In this document: positions 26,655-36,000 of the stretch, in pieces
How positions within the stretch are numbered: position 1 is the first letter of the stretch
Layout: every line of letters begins with the position of its first letter
Assembly: GCA_963669415.2 (NCBI GenBank)
Contig: CAXXPS010000002.1
Location: 2,170,001 to 2,234,000 of the forward strand
Source: JAWKWH01 sp963669415
Lineage (GTDB): Bacteria; Pseudomonadota; Alphaproteobacteria; Rhizobiales; Rhizobiaceae
Length of the DNA stretch: 64,000 nucleotides
Reading direction: 5' to 3'
The notes under the pieces: model-generated
What the model was told of the DNA's origin: nothing
The model's input: only the letters and a program-made list of their open reading frames with translations
The model's database searches: none
Translations under genes and position numbers: made by a program

Positions 26655-26767
26655 AGCTGTAAAGGCTATTGGGCGACCAATAGCAAACAAAAAAAAGAAC
26701 TCCAGCAAACCGCTGGCCAAAAAAAGGGAGACAGGAATACGGTAGAGGAAGCCGTATTTCCGGGGAG
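26655..26767 (+). promoter_or_regulatory. Structured leader of the livHMGF operon
   Basis: The 266 bases before livH hold no gene. Three short hairpins follow one another: GCTATTGG-GCGA-CCAATAGC (26665-26684, a perfect 8-bp stem with a GNRA-type loop), CCAGC/GCTGG (26702-26716) and AATACGG/CCGTATT (26736-26758). The last ends 3 bases before the GGGGAG (26762-26767) used as ribosome site. A weak promoter-like pair, TTGTGT at about 26600 with TACGCT 17 bases on, lies upstream. Whether the leader regulates is unknown. Confidence 0.4.
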
Positions 26768-26778
26768 CCATCAAATAA

Positions 26779-27708
26779 ATGGAATATTTTGTTCAGCAGC
26801 TCATCAATGGGCTGACGCTCGGCTCGATCTACGGGTTGATCGCCATCGGCTACACGATGGTCTACGGCATCATCGGGATGATCAATTTTGCCCATGGCGA
26901 CATATTCATGGTCGGCTCTTTCATCGCGCTGGCTACTTTCCTGGCACTGACCGCGGTGTTCGGATTCGCTTTTTTGCCGCTGGTCTTGCTGGTGGTCCTG
27001 ATCATGGCGATGCTGTTCGCCGCGGCATGGGGCTGGACGGTCGAGCGTCTCGCCTACCGACCCTTGCGGGGATCGTTCCGGCTCGCTCCGTTGATTACGG
27101 CGATCGGCATGTCCATCGTCCTGCAAAACTTCGTGCAGGTGACCCAGGGCGCGCGCGTCAAGCCGCTGCAGCCGGTTATTTCAGGTGGTGTGACAGTCAT
27201 GGAAGGCGTTACCGAGAACGGGCCCATCGTCGTGCAGCTGTCCTATATGCAGATGATCATCATCGTGCTGACATTGGCGCTGATGATCGGCTTTTCGATG
27301 CTGATTGCCAAGACGCCTCTAGGTCGCGCGCAACGAGCCTGCGAGCAGGATCAGAAAATGGCTGCATTGCTCGGTGTAAATGTCGACAGGACAATCTCAC
27401 TAACCTTTGTCATGGGCGCAGCACTGGCGGCAGTCGCGGGACTGATGTTCCTGCTGCTTTATGGCGTTATCGATTTCTATATCGGCTTTCTTGCCGGGGT
27501 TAAGGCTTTCACCGCTGCCGTTCTTGGAGGCATTGGCTCTCTTCCGGGTGCCATGCTTGGCGGGTTGCTGATCGGTCTGATCGAGGTGTTCTGGTCTGGC
27601 TATTTCACCGTCGAATACAAGGATGTGGCGGCGTTCTCGATTCTGGCGATCGTGTTGATCTTCCTGCCATCAGGCTTGCTGGGCAAACCGGAAGTGGAGA
27701 AAGTCTGA
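26779..27708 (+). CDS. livH: LivH branched-chain amino acid ABC transporter permease
   Basis: Inner-membrane permease of 309 residues, close to E. coli LivH length. It shows the family start QLINGLTLGSIYGLIAIGYTMVYGIIGMINFAHGD, the ATPase contact loop GRAQRACEQDQKMAALLGVN near residue 180, and VKAFTAAVLGGIGSLPGAMLGG near 240. It opens the second liv cluster, which has all parts: two permeases, two ATPases, a DUF6867 protein and a binding protein. The stop overlaps the livM start by one base (TGATG). Confidence 0.95.
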   Translation: MEYFVQQLINGLTLGSIYGLIAIGYTMVYGIIGMINFAHGDIFMVGSFIALATFLALTAVFGFAFLPLVLLVVLIMAMLFAAAWGWTVERLAYRPLRGSFRLAPLITAIGMSIVLQNFVQVTQGARVKPLQPVISGGVTVMEGVTENGPIVVQLSYMQMIIIVLTLALMIGFSMLIAKTPLGRAQRACEQDQKMAALLGVNVDRTISLTFVMGAALAAVAGLMFLLLYGVIDFYIGFLAGVKAFTAAVLGGIGSLPGAMLGGLLIGLIEVFWSGYFTVEYKDVAAFSILAIVLIFLPSGLLGKPEVEKV

Positions 27709-29066
27709 TGAACGGCGTAGGGAACAAAGATGTGGCCAGCTCGGTCAAGGATGCTGCCATTGCTGCCTTGCTGACCGGCGTGCTGGGATTCTATTTTCTT
27801 GCGCTCAAGACCGACATCGCGCCGGGTGGATTGGTGCTCTCAACCCGCTGGGGATTGTTCATAACCGCCATCATCATCGTGTTTGCGGGCCGGTTGGCGC
27901 TCAATCTGTTTGTATTCAGGACAGACAAACCGGTCACCGGCCTGCTGGCCGGTGCATTTTCAGGTTCAGGAACCGCATTTGCGGGGACGGGAAAATGGTT
28001 TGGAGGAGCACTCTTTGCATTAGCTGTAGCCCTGCCGTTCCTGCTGATGACATTTTTCCCCAAGCAGGACCGTCAGTATATCGATCTGGCCATACTGATC
28101 ATGACATACATCATGCTTGGCTGGGGATTGAATATTGTTGTCGGGCTTGCAGGGTTGTTGGACCTTGGCTACGTCGCCTTTTACGCGGTAGGCGCATATT
28201 CGTTTGCCCTGCTGGCGCACTATTTCGGTCTCGGCTTCTGGATGGCTTTGCCGCTGGCCGGGGTTCTCGCCGCCTTCTGGGGAGTGATACTGGGATTTCC
28301 GGTTCTGCGCCTGCGCGGTGACTACCTGGCAATTGTGACGCTGGCATTTGGCGAAATCATTCGAGTCGTCCTGTTGAACTGGTATGAATTCACCAACGGG
28401 CCAGACGGCATTTCCGGCATTCCGAAACCGACACTGTTCGGTCTTGAGTTCAAGCGTTCCGGCGGTTTCGCTGAATATTTCGGCATACCGTTTGATGGCG
28501 TGCAGAGGTTTGTATTCCTCTACTACATCATTTTTGTCATGGCGATTATCACCAATCTGGTGACAATCCGATTGAGACAATTGCCAATTGGCCGCGCCTG
28601 GGAAGCGCTGCGCGAGGACGAAATCGCATGCCGGTCATTGGGCATCAATACGACAAACACGAAGCTGACGGCTTTTGCCATCGGCGCAATGTTTGGCGGT
28701 TTTGCCGGTTCCTTCTTTGCCACCAGACAAGGCTTCATCTCGCCCGAGAGTTTCACCTTCCTAGAGTCAGCGATCATTCTTGCCATTGTGGTTCTTGGCG
28801 GACTCGGATCGCAGATAGGTGTGGTGATCGCCTCGGTGGTGATGATCGGCGGCATCGAATTGTTACGAAATCTCGACTTCCTGAAGGCGATATTCGGAGA
28901 GACATTCGATCCTACTCAATATCGGATGCTTATCTTCGGACTGGCGATGGTCTTGATCATGGTCTGGAAACCCAGGGGACTGATCTCGACGCGTGAACCA
29001 TCGGTCGTGCTGAAGGAGAAAAAACGTATCGGGGCCGACGCAGTTGCCCAGGGCGAAGGGCACTGA
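27708..29066 (+). CDS. livM: LivM branched-chain amino acid ABC transporter permease
   Basis: Permease of 452 residues. The first 130 residues contain extra membrane helices (a DUF3382-like N-terminal part that is typical of high-affinity LivM proteins), then the core with LNIVVGLAGLLDLGYVAFYAVGAY near 145, VLRLRGDYLAIVTLAFGEIIR near 200 and the ATPase contact GRAWEALREDEIACRSLGIN near 295. Together with LivH it forms the channel for leucine, isoleucine, valine and related amino acids. It is translationally coupled to livH. Confidence 0.95.
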   Translation: MNGVGNKDVASSVKDAAIAALLTGVLGFYFLALKTDIAPGGLVLSTRWGLFITAIIIVFAGRLALNLFVFRTDKPVTGLLAGAFSGSGTAFAGTGKWFGGALFALAVALPFLLMTFFPKQDRQYIDLAILIMTYIMLGWGLNIVVGLAGLLDLGYVAFYAVGAYSFALLAHYFGLGFWMALPLAGVLAAFWGVILGFPVLRLRGDYLAIVTLAFGEIIRVVLLNWYEFTNGPDGISGIPKPTLFGLEFKRSGGFAEYFGIPFDGVQRFVFLYYIIFVMAIITNLVTIRLRQLPIGRAWEALREDEIACRSLGINTTNTKLTAFAIGAMFGGFAGSFFATRQGFISPESFTFLESAIILAIVVLGGLGSQIGVVIASVVMIGGIELLRNLDFLKAIFGETFDPTQYRMLIFGLAMVLIMVWKPRGLISTREPSVVLKEKKRIGADAVAQGEGH

Positions 29067-29067
29067 G

Positions 29068-30459
29068 ATGGCGGCATCGATGGAAGTTGTTGCAGAAGCA
29101 CCCAGCGTGAAAAACTGGGAGAACGAACCGGTCCTGAGCGTTGAGCATCTGACCATGCGGTTTGGTGGTCTGGTGGCGATCAATGATTTGTCGTTTGATG
29201 TCGGACGCGGAGACATAACGGCGCTGATTGGGCCGAACGGCGCCGGAAAGACGACGGTCTTTAATTGCGTGACCGGGTTTTACAAACCCACCGAGGGCCG
29301 CATAATCATGCGTCACGGCACTTCACGCAAGGATGCGCTGGTCGGAGAGGTCACCCAGAGCGGCGATCAGTGGCGCCGCGGAGAAGATGGCGCAGTATAC
29401 CTTTTGGAGAGGATGGCTGACTCTGATATTTCGAATTTGGCCAAGGTCGCGAGAACGTTTCAGAACATTCGCCTGTTTGGTGGCATGACGGCGCTGGAGA
29501 ACCTGCTGGTGGCCCAGCACAATCCGCTGATGTTAGCGTCGACATTTACGGTTGGCGGAATTGTGGGTCTGCCCAGTTATCGCCGTGCGGAACGGGAAGC
29601 CATTGAGAAAGCCAAATACTGGCTGGATCGGGTGGACCTGACCGAAAGAGCCGATGATCCTGCTGCAGATTTGCCCTATGGAGCGCAACGGCGCCTGGAG
29701 ATTGCCAGAGCCATGTGTACCGGTCCGCATCTTTTATGTCTTGATGAGCCGGCCGCCGGTCTCAATCCGCGAGAATCGGCTGAACTGAATGCGCTTCTGC
29801 AGCGTATTCGGAGTGAAGAAGACACATCAGTGCTTCTTATCGAACACGATATGGGAGTGGTGATGGAAATCTCCGACCATATCGTCGTTCTCGATTATGG
29901 TGAGAAGATCTCCGACGGTGATGCTGATTTTGTCCGCAACGATCCGGCGGTGATTGCCGCTTATCTGGGTGTCGATGACGAAGAAGAGGTCGATATCCCG
30001 GAAGTTCGCAAGGACGTCGCTGCAATCAAATTGTCCGATCCGGCCAAGCCGGCATCAAAACAATCGAAAAAAGCTACCACAAAGAAAGCTTCTCCTGCGA
30101 CAGCCAAGTCCCCGGCCAGGAAGACCGGGGCAAAACCTGCCAAGTCGAAAGCGGGGACTGCCAAAGGCGACGGTCGACCACCAAGGATGCGAAAACCCTC
30201 CAAGCCCGACGACCTGAAGCGGATTTCCGGTGTCGGACCGAAGCTGGAGGGCGTTCTAAATGGCCTGGGCATCTATAAATATGAGCAGATTGCGCAATGG
30301 AAAAAAGCCGAGCGTAACTGGGTGGATGAGCACCTGAACTTCAAGGGCCGCATTGAGCGTGATGATTGGATCAAGCAGGCAAAAACGCTAGCCAAGGAAG
30401 CTGCGAAGGCTGAGAAAGCGGGCACCAGGAAGTCGACACGAAAAGGAGGCAGGGCATGA
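29068..30459 (+). CDS. livG: LivG ATP-binding protein with C-terminal helix-hairpin-helix extension
   Basis: ATPase of the high-affinity branched-chain amino acid importer, 463 residues against about 255-300 for the family. The ABC domain spans about 20-305: Walker A GPNGAGKTT at 55-63, a degenerate signature LPYGAQRRLEIARAM near 202-216, Walker B LLCLDEP at 222-228 and His in LIEHDMG. After it come an acidic stretch, a Lys/Ala/Pro-rich linker (about 325-380) and a helix-hairpin-helix-like domain (382-440) with DLKRISGVGPKLEGVLNGLG and NFKGRIERDDWIKQA. Similar tails occur on rhizobial ribosomal protein L21 and NuoE. The ATG at 29068 lies just after the livM stop. It overlaps livF by 4 bases. 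Confidence 0.93.
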   Translation: MAASMEVVAEAPSVKNWENEPVLSVEHLTMRFGGLVAINDLSFDVGRGDITALIGPNGAGKTTVFNCVTGFYKPTEGRIIMRHGTSRKDALVGEVTQSGDQWRRGEDGAVYLLERMADSDISNLAKVARTFQNIRLFGGMTALENLLVAQHNPLMLASTFTVGGIVGLPSYRRAEREAIEKAKYWLDRVDLTERADDPAADLPYGAQRRLEIARAMCTGPHLLCLDEPAAGLNPRESAELNALLQRIRSEEDTSVLLIEHDMGVVMEISDHIVVLDYGEKISDGDADFVRNDPAVIAAYLGVDDEEEVDIPEVRKDVAAIKLSDPAKPASKQSKKATTKKASPATAKSPARKTGAKPAKSKAGTAKGDGRPPRMRKPSKPDDLKRISGVGPKLEGVLNGLGIYKYEQIAQWKKAERNWVDEHLNFKGRIERDDWIKQAKTLAKEAAKAEKAGTRKSTRKGGRA

Positions 30460-31190
30460 GCGAGCGTAACCAGCCCCTGCTGACCGTGCGGGGTGTCGAG
30501 ACATACTATGGCAAGATCATCGCTCTGCGTGGCGTTGATGTCGATGTGCATGATGGCGAGATCGTCACGTTGATCGGCGCCAATGGCGCCGGCAAGTCGA
30601 CGCTGATGATGACGATCTGCGGTAATCCGCAGGCGCGTTCTGGCGAAATCGTCTTTGCCGGAAATGAGATCACCGGTTCGCCGACGCACGAAATCATGCG
30701 GCTCGGAATTGCGCAATCGCCCGAGGGACGACGGATATTTCCGCGCATGACCGTGATGGAAAATCTGATGATGGGCGCCATGCTGGTGGATGACTCCCAT
30801 TTCGACGATGATCTGAAAATGGTGTTCGAACTGTTTCCGCGGCTGAAAGAACGGGCGCAGCAACGCGGCGGAACGCTTTCGGGCGGAGAACAGCAAATGC
30901 TGGCGATTGCACGCGCCCTGATGGGACGACCGCGCCTGCTGCTGCTTGACGAACCGTCGCTCGGACTTGCGCCACTGATCGTGAAACAGATTTTCGATGT
31001 CATTCGGGAACTGAATTCCAACCAGGGATTGACCGTGTTTCTGGTTGAGCAGAATGCTTTTCATGCGCTCAAACTGGCGCATCGTGGCTATGTGATGGTC
31101 AATGGGAACATTACGATGAGCGGAACGGGCGCGGAACTGCTGAAACGCGAAGACGTTCGCGCAGCCTATCTTGAGGGAGGGCGGCACTGA
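30456..31190 (+). CDS. livF: LivF branched-chain amino acid ABC transporter ATP-binding protein
   Basis: Second ATPase of the importer, 244 residues and of normal length. Walker A is GANGAGKST at 41-49, the signature LSGGEQQMLAIARAL lies near 139-153, Walker B is LLLLDEPSLGL near 160, and VEQN stands in the H-loop position as usual. ATG overlaps the livG stop (ATGA). The last base of its stop is shared with the DUF6867 start. In this cluster all genes are coupled, so the subunits are probably made in fixed ratio. Confidence 0.95.
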   Translation: MSERNQPLLTVRGVETYYGKIIALRGVDVDVHDGEIVTLIGANGAGKSTLMMTICGNPQARSGEIVFAGNEITGSPTHEIMRLGIAQSPEGRRIFPRMTVMENLMMGAMLVDDSHFDDDLKMVFELFPRLKERAQQRGGTLSGGEQQMLAIARALMGRPRLLLLDEPSLGLAPLIVKQIFDVIRELNSNQGLTVFLVEQNAFHALKLAHRGYVMVNGNITMSGTGAELLKREDVRAAYLEGGRH

Positions 31191-31528
31191 TGGAGCACGC
31201 TGCAACAGGTACCAACCCGATTTGGGAAGTGTCGATGTGGGAGTTCGTTTTCGTCACTGCCGCACTGGGTGGCGGAGCCGCATTCCTTACTGGCCGGGCG
31301 GTGGCAAAATCGTGGCTTGGTAACAGCCAGCTGATCATCTACGTGGTGTTGCTGACCGCTGCGACACGTTTTATCCACTTCGCATTGTTTGAAGGAACGC
31401 TGATTTCGCTTTGGTATTTCTGTGTTGACCTCATCGTGTTACTGGCCTTCGGCTTTGCCGGCAAGTCGATGACGCGGTCCAAGCAAATGGCAACGCAGTA
31501 CGGCTTCCTGTCCGCAAGTGAGAAGTGA
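31190..31528 (+). CDS. DUF6867-like small membrane protein of the liv cluster
   Basis: A 112-residue protein with three probable membrane helices (about 15-35, 47-66 and 70-90). It matches the short membrane proteins that follow livF in Rhizobiales (DUF6867). WEFVFVTAALGGGAAFLTGRAVAKSWL and HFALFEGTLISLWYFCVDLIVLLAFGFAGKS are the core. Function is unknown; the fixed position suggests an accessory of the LivHMGF importer. Start at 31190 shares one base with the livF stop. An internal ATG (MWEFVF) would give a protein 15 residues shorter. Confidence 0.8.
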   Translation: MEHAATGTNPIWEVSMWEFVFVTAALGGGAAFLTGRAVAKSWLGNSQLIIYVVLLTAATRFIHFALFEGTLISLWYFCVDLIVLLAFGFAGKSMTRSKQMATQYGFLSASEK

Positions 31529-31574
31529 GCCGAGGGGATTTGGCTTGATCGCAAAAGTCCTTTATTTCGGCATG

Positions 31575-31660
31575 GAATTGGGCTTTGATGCCCAGTATCG
31601 CGGCCAAAGGCCGTATTCAAACACGCATCCGAAAACCGGACACCTTTTCCGGATGTTGTC
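31575..31660 (+). repeat. Hairpin-rich leader of livK with a rhizobial-type palindrome
   Basis: Three inverted repeats lie between the DUF6867 gene and livK: TGGGC/GCCCA (31579-31594), CGGCC-AAA-GGCCG (31601-31613) and CATCCGAAAA/TTTTCCGGATG (31626-31655). The last resembles the palindromic intergenic repeats of Rhizobiales, which have AAAACCG and TTTTCCGG-like arms. It may be such an element or part of a livK leader RNA. Confidence 0.4.
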
Positions 31661-31690
31661 GTGAGTAACCGGTGTTCAATGGGAGAAAAT

Positions 31691-32791
31691 ATGAAAAAGG
31701 CTCTATTGGCAGGCGTAGCCCTCAGCTTCGCGTTTGCGTCCCCCGCTTGGGCTGAAATCCTGATCGCCACGGCTGGCCCGATGACCGGTCAGTATGCATC
31801 GTTTGGCGCGCAGATGAAGGCTGGTGCCGAACAGGCCGTTGCCGACATCAATGCTGCTGGCGGCGTCAATGGCGAAATGCTTTCGCTGGAAATCGGCGAT
31901 GATGCCTGCGATCCGAAACAGGCTGTCGCGGTTGCCAACCAGATGGCTGGTAAGGGCGTGGTGTTCATGGCCGGGCATTTCTGCTCCGGTTCGTCAATTC
32001 CGTCTTCGGCAGTTTATGCCGAGGAAGGCATCATCCAGATCTCACCTGCATCAACCAATCCCAAGTTCACTGATGAGCGCCCGGGACCTGGAACGATGCG
32101 TGTGTGTGGCCGTGACGACCAGCAGGGCGATGTTGCCGGCGCGTTCCTGAAGGAAAACTTCGGCGACAAGAAAGTCGCTTTCGTGCATGACAAGACTGCT
32201 TACGGCAAAGGTCTGGCAGATGCGACCAAGGCTGCATTCGAAGCTGCTGGCGGCACATCAGCTATGTATGAGGCCTATACCGCGGGTGAAAAAGACTACA
32301 CTGCGCTGGTCTCGAAGCTGAAAGCCGAAGGCGTTGGCGTTCTTTACGTTGGCGGTTACCACACCGAAGCCGGTCTTATGGCGCGCCAGATGCGCGAGCA
32401 GGGCATGGATACGGTTCTGGTCTCCGGCGATGCGCTGGTCACCGATGAGTACTGGGCCATTACCGGTCCGGCCGGTGAAGGCACGCTGATGACGTTCTCA
32501 CCGGATCCGCGCAAGAACCCAGACGTTCAGGATCTGGTTGCGAAGTTCCGTTCGGCCGGTGTCGAGCCTGAAGGTTACGTGCTCTACACCTATGCGGCCA
32601 TTCAGGCATGGGCACAGGCTGCAGGAACCGCGGGCTCGACCGACTTTGACGCTGTTGTCAAGGCGCTCAATGATGGCGAGTTCAGCACGGTGCTCGGTAA
32701 CCTTTCCTTCGACGACAAGGGTGACGTTACCCTGCCGGGTTATGTCTTCTACGAATGGAAAGACGGAAACTACGATTACCTTGCCCAGTAA
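31691..32791 (+). CDS. livK: LivK branched-chain amino acid-binding protein
   Basis: Periplasmic receptor of the importer, 366 residues with a signal peptide ending ASPAWA. The mature protein begins EILIATAGPMTGQYASFGAQMKAGAEQAVADINAAGGVNG, the standard start of type I periplasmic binding proteins for Leu/Ile/Val. The two cysteines around DDACDPKQ and AGHFCSGSS are in the usual places for the family disulphide. ATG at 31691 has GGGAG upstream at good distance. The upstream in-frame start at 31661 is less likely. It lies at the end of the cluster after a 162-base gap, so it may have its own promoter. A terminator follows. Confidence 0.95.
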   Translation: MKKALLAGVALSFAFASPAWAEILIATAGPMTGQYASFGAQMKAGAEQAVADINAAGGVNGEMLSLEIGDDACDPKQAVAVANQMAGKGVVFMAGHFCSGSSIPSSAVYAEEGIIQISPASTNPKFTDERPGPGTMRVCGRDDQQGDVAGAFLKENFGDKKVAFVHDKTAYGKGLADATKAAFEAAGGTSAMYEAYTAGEKDYTALVSKLKAEGVGVLYVGGYHTEAGLMARQMREQGMDTVLVSGDALVTDEYWAITGPAGEGTLMTFSPDPRKNPDVQDLVAKFRSAGVEPEGYVLYTYAAIQAWAQAAGTAGSTDFDAVVKALNDGEFSTVLGNLSFDDKGDVTLPGYVFYEWKDGNYDYLAQ

Positions 32792-32812
32792 TCGGACCTG
32801 AAGCGAACCACC

Positions 32813-32846
32813 GAAAGCCCGGCCTTTGTGCCGGGCTTTCCTTTTG
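32813..32846 (+). terminator. Rho-independent terminator of livK
   Basis: AAAGCCCGGC and GCCGGGCTTT form a 10-bp perfect stem with loop CTTTGT, followed by CCTTTTGTT. Confidence 0.88.
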
Positions 32847-33018
32847 TTCGGGACATTTTGTTCCAGTCAGGTGCCCGTTGCCGAAGCGTCGGCAAAATGC
32901 CGGTTTCCAGTTTCGAGTCACAGCGATTTACTGCGGACAACGCGTCGCAATTGCGTGGCGGTGTATCACGGGTTAATGAACGCCAGCATTTCTCCCAATT
33001 GTGATCGCCGAATCCGCC

Positions 33019-36000
33019 ATGCAGAAAATTCTTGTCGCCAATCGTTCAGAAATTGCCATTCGCGTATTTCGCGCTGCCAACGAACTCGGTTTGAAGACCG
33101 TTGCCATCTGGGCAGAAGAAGACAAATATTCGCTGCACCGCTTCAAGGCCGATGAGAGTTATCAGATTGGCCGGGGTCCACATCTCGCTCGCGAGATGGG
33201 ACCGATCGAAAGCTACCTGTCCATCGACGAGGTGATCCGGGTTGCCAAGACCTCGGGCGCGGACGCTATCCATCCCGGATATGGCCTCCTGTCGGAAAGC
33301 CCGGAGTTTGCTGAGGCCTGTGCAGCAAATGGGATCACCTTTATCGGGCCTTCGCCTGATACGATGCGCCGGCTTGGCAACAAGGTTGCGGCACGCAATC
33401 TGGCCATGGAAACCGGCGTTCCCGTCGTGCCGGCGACCGATCCGTTACCGGACGACATGGAGAAGGTGCAAGCCATGGCCGCGGCGATTGGCTATCCGCT
33501 GATGCTGAAAGCATCCTGGGGCGGTGGTGGACGTGGCATGCGGGTGATCCGCGCGGCGGAGGACCTTGAACGCGAGGTTACCGAAGCCAAGCGCGAGGCA
33601 AAAGCCGCTTTCGGCAAAGATGAAGTCTATCTTGAAAAGCTGGTGGAGCGGGCGCGTCATGTTGAGGTGCAGATACTCGGAGACACCCACGGCAATGTCG
33701 TCCATCTTTATGAGCGTGATTGTTCAATCCAGCGGCGCAACCAAAAGGTCGTGGAACGAGCGCCGGCGCCTTATCTGAATAATCAACAGCGGGCCGAGTT
33801 AGCCAGCTATGGACTGACACTTGCTCGTGAGACCAATTATGTCGGCGCCGGGACAATTGAATTCCTGATGGATGCCGACACCGGCGCATTCTACTTCATC
33901 GAGGTCAATCCGCGCATCCAAGTCGAGCATACAGTGACCGAGGAAGTGACGGGTATCGACATCGTCAAAGCGCAGATTCATATTCTTGATGGTGAGGCTA
34001 TCGGGTCTGCGGCCTCGGGCGTGCCGGCGCAGGAAGATATCCGGCTGAACGGTCATGCGCTGCAATGCCGGATCACCACCGAAGACCCGGAGCAGAACTT
34101 CATCCCGGACTATGGCCGCATTACCGCTTATCGCGGCGCCACCGGGTTTGGCATCAGGCTCGACGGTGGAACAGCCTATTCGGGTGCGGTGATTACCCGG
34201 TTTTACGATCCCCTGCTGGAAAAGGTGACCGCCTGGGCGCCAACACCGAGCGAGGCGATTGCGCGCATGGACCGGGCGCTACGGGAATTCCGCATCCGAG
34301 GTGTGGCGACCAATCTGACATTTCTTGAAGCAATTATCGGTCACGAAAAATTCGCCGATAACAGCTACACCACCAAGTTCATCGACAATACGCCGGAGCT
34401 GTTTGAGCAGGTCAAGCGGCAGGACCGTGCGACCAAGCTGTTGAACTATCTTGCCGATGTGTCGGTCAACGGACACCCCGAGGCGCGGGGGCGGCCAAAG
34501 CCCGCAGCGGATGCCGCAGCACCGCACATTCCGTTTTTCCATGGCGACATTCCGGATGGAACCAAGCAGCGGCTGGACGCCGACGGACCCGAAAAATTCG
34601 CCGAATGGATGCGTGGTCACGACAAGGTGCTGATCACCGATACGACGATGCGTGACGGGCACCAGTCGCTGTTGGCGACGCGCATGCGTACCTTCGACAT
34701 CGCCCGCATCGCCGGCACCTATGCCCGCGCGCTGCCCAGCCTGTTGTCGCTGGAATGCTGGGGCGGGGCGACATTCGATGTCGCGATGCGATTTCTGACC
34801 GAAGATCCCTGGGAACGGTTGTCACTGATCAGGGAAAAGGCGCCGAATATCCTGCTGCAGATGCTGTTGCGCGGCGCAAACGGTGTTGGCTACACCAATT
34901 ACCCCGACAATGTGGTCAAACATTTTGTCCGCCAGGCGGCTGAAGGCGGTATTGATCTGTTCCGCGTTTTCGACTGTCTGAACTGGGTGGACAATATGCG
35001 TGTGTCGATGGATGCGGTCATCGAGGAGAGAAAGCTCTGCGAGGCGACGATCTGCTACACGGGTGACTTTCAGAACCCGGACAGGGCGAAATATGACCTG
35101 AAATACTACACTGCGCTGGCGCGCGAACTTGAAGCTGCGGGCGCCCATATCATCGCCGTCAAAGATATGGCCGGATTGCTGAAGCCGGCAGCAGCAAAAG
35201 TGCTGTTCAAGGCGCTCAGGGAGGAGACAAGCCTGCCCATCCACTTTCATACCCATGACACATCGGGCATTTCGGCGGCCACAGTTCTTGCTGCCGTTGA
35301 TGCAGGCGTTGACGCGGTCGACGCGGCGATGGACGCGCTTTCAGGAAACACATCGCAGCCATGTCTGGGTTCAATTGTCGAAGCACTTGCCGGATCGGAG
35401 CGCGATCCTGGTCTTGATCCGGAATGGATCAGAAGGATTTCATTTTACTGGGAGGCGGTGCGCAATCAGTACGCGGCATTTGAAAGCGATCTGAAAGGTC
35501 CCGCGTCGGAGGTTTATCTGCACGAAATGCCGGGCGGTCAGTTCACCAATCTGAAGGAACAGGCCCGCTCTCTCGGTCTTGAGACGCGTTGGCACGAGGT
35601 GGCTCAGGCCTATTCCGATGCCAACCGTATGTTCGGCGATATCGTCAAGGTGACGCCCTCGTCAAAGGTCGTCGGCGACATGGCGCTGATGATGGTAAGC
35701 CAGGATCTCGCGGTTGCCGATGTTGAAGATCCGCAGAAGGACATTGCATTTCCCGATTCAGTCGTTTCGATGATGCATGGCGATCTGGGACAACCTCCTG
35801 GTGGTTGGCCAAAATCACTGCAGGAAAAGGTGCTGAAGGACCGAGAGCCGATTATCGTGCGCCCGGGCTCACTATTGGAGGATGCCGATCTCGGCGCCGG
35901 GCGAACCGAGATTGAAGGCCGGTTGGAACGATCCATATCGCAAGCCGAGTTTGCTTCGTGGCTGATGTATCCGAAAGTGTTCACGGACTATGCGCTGGCG

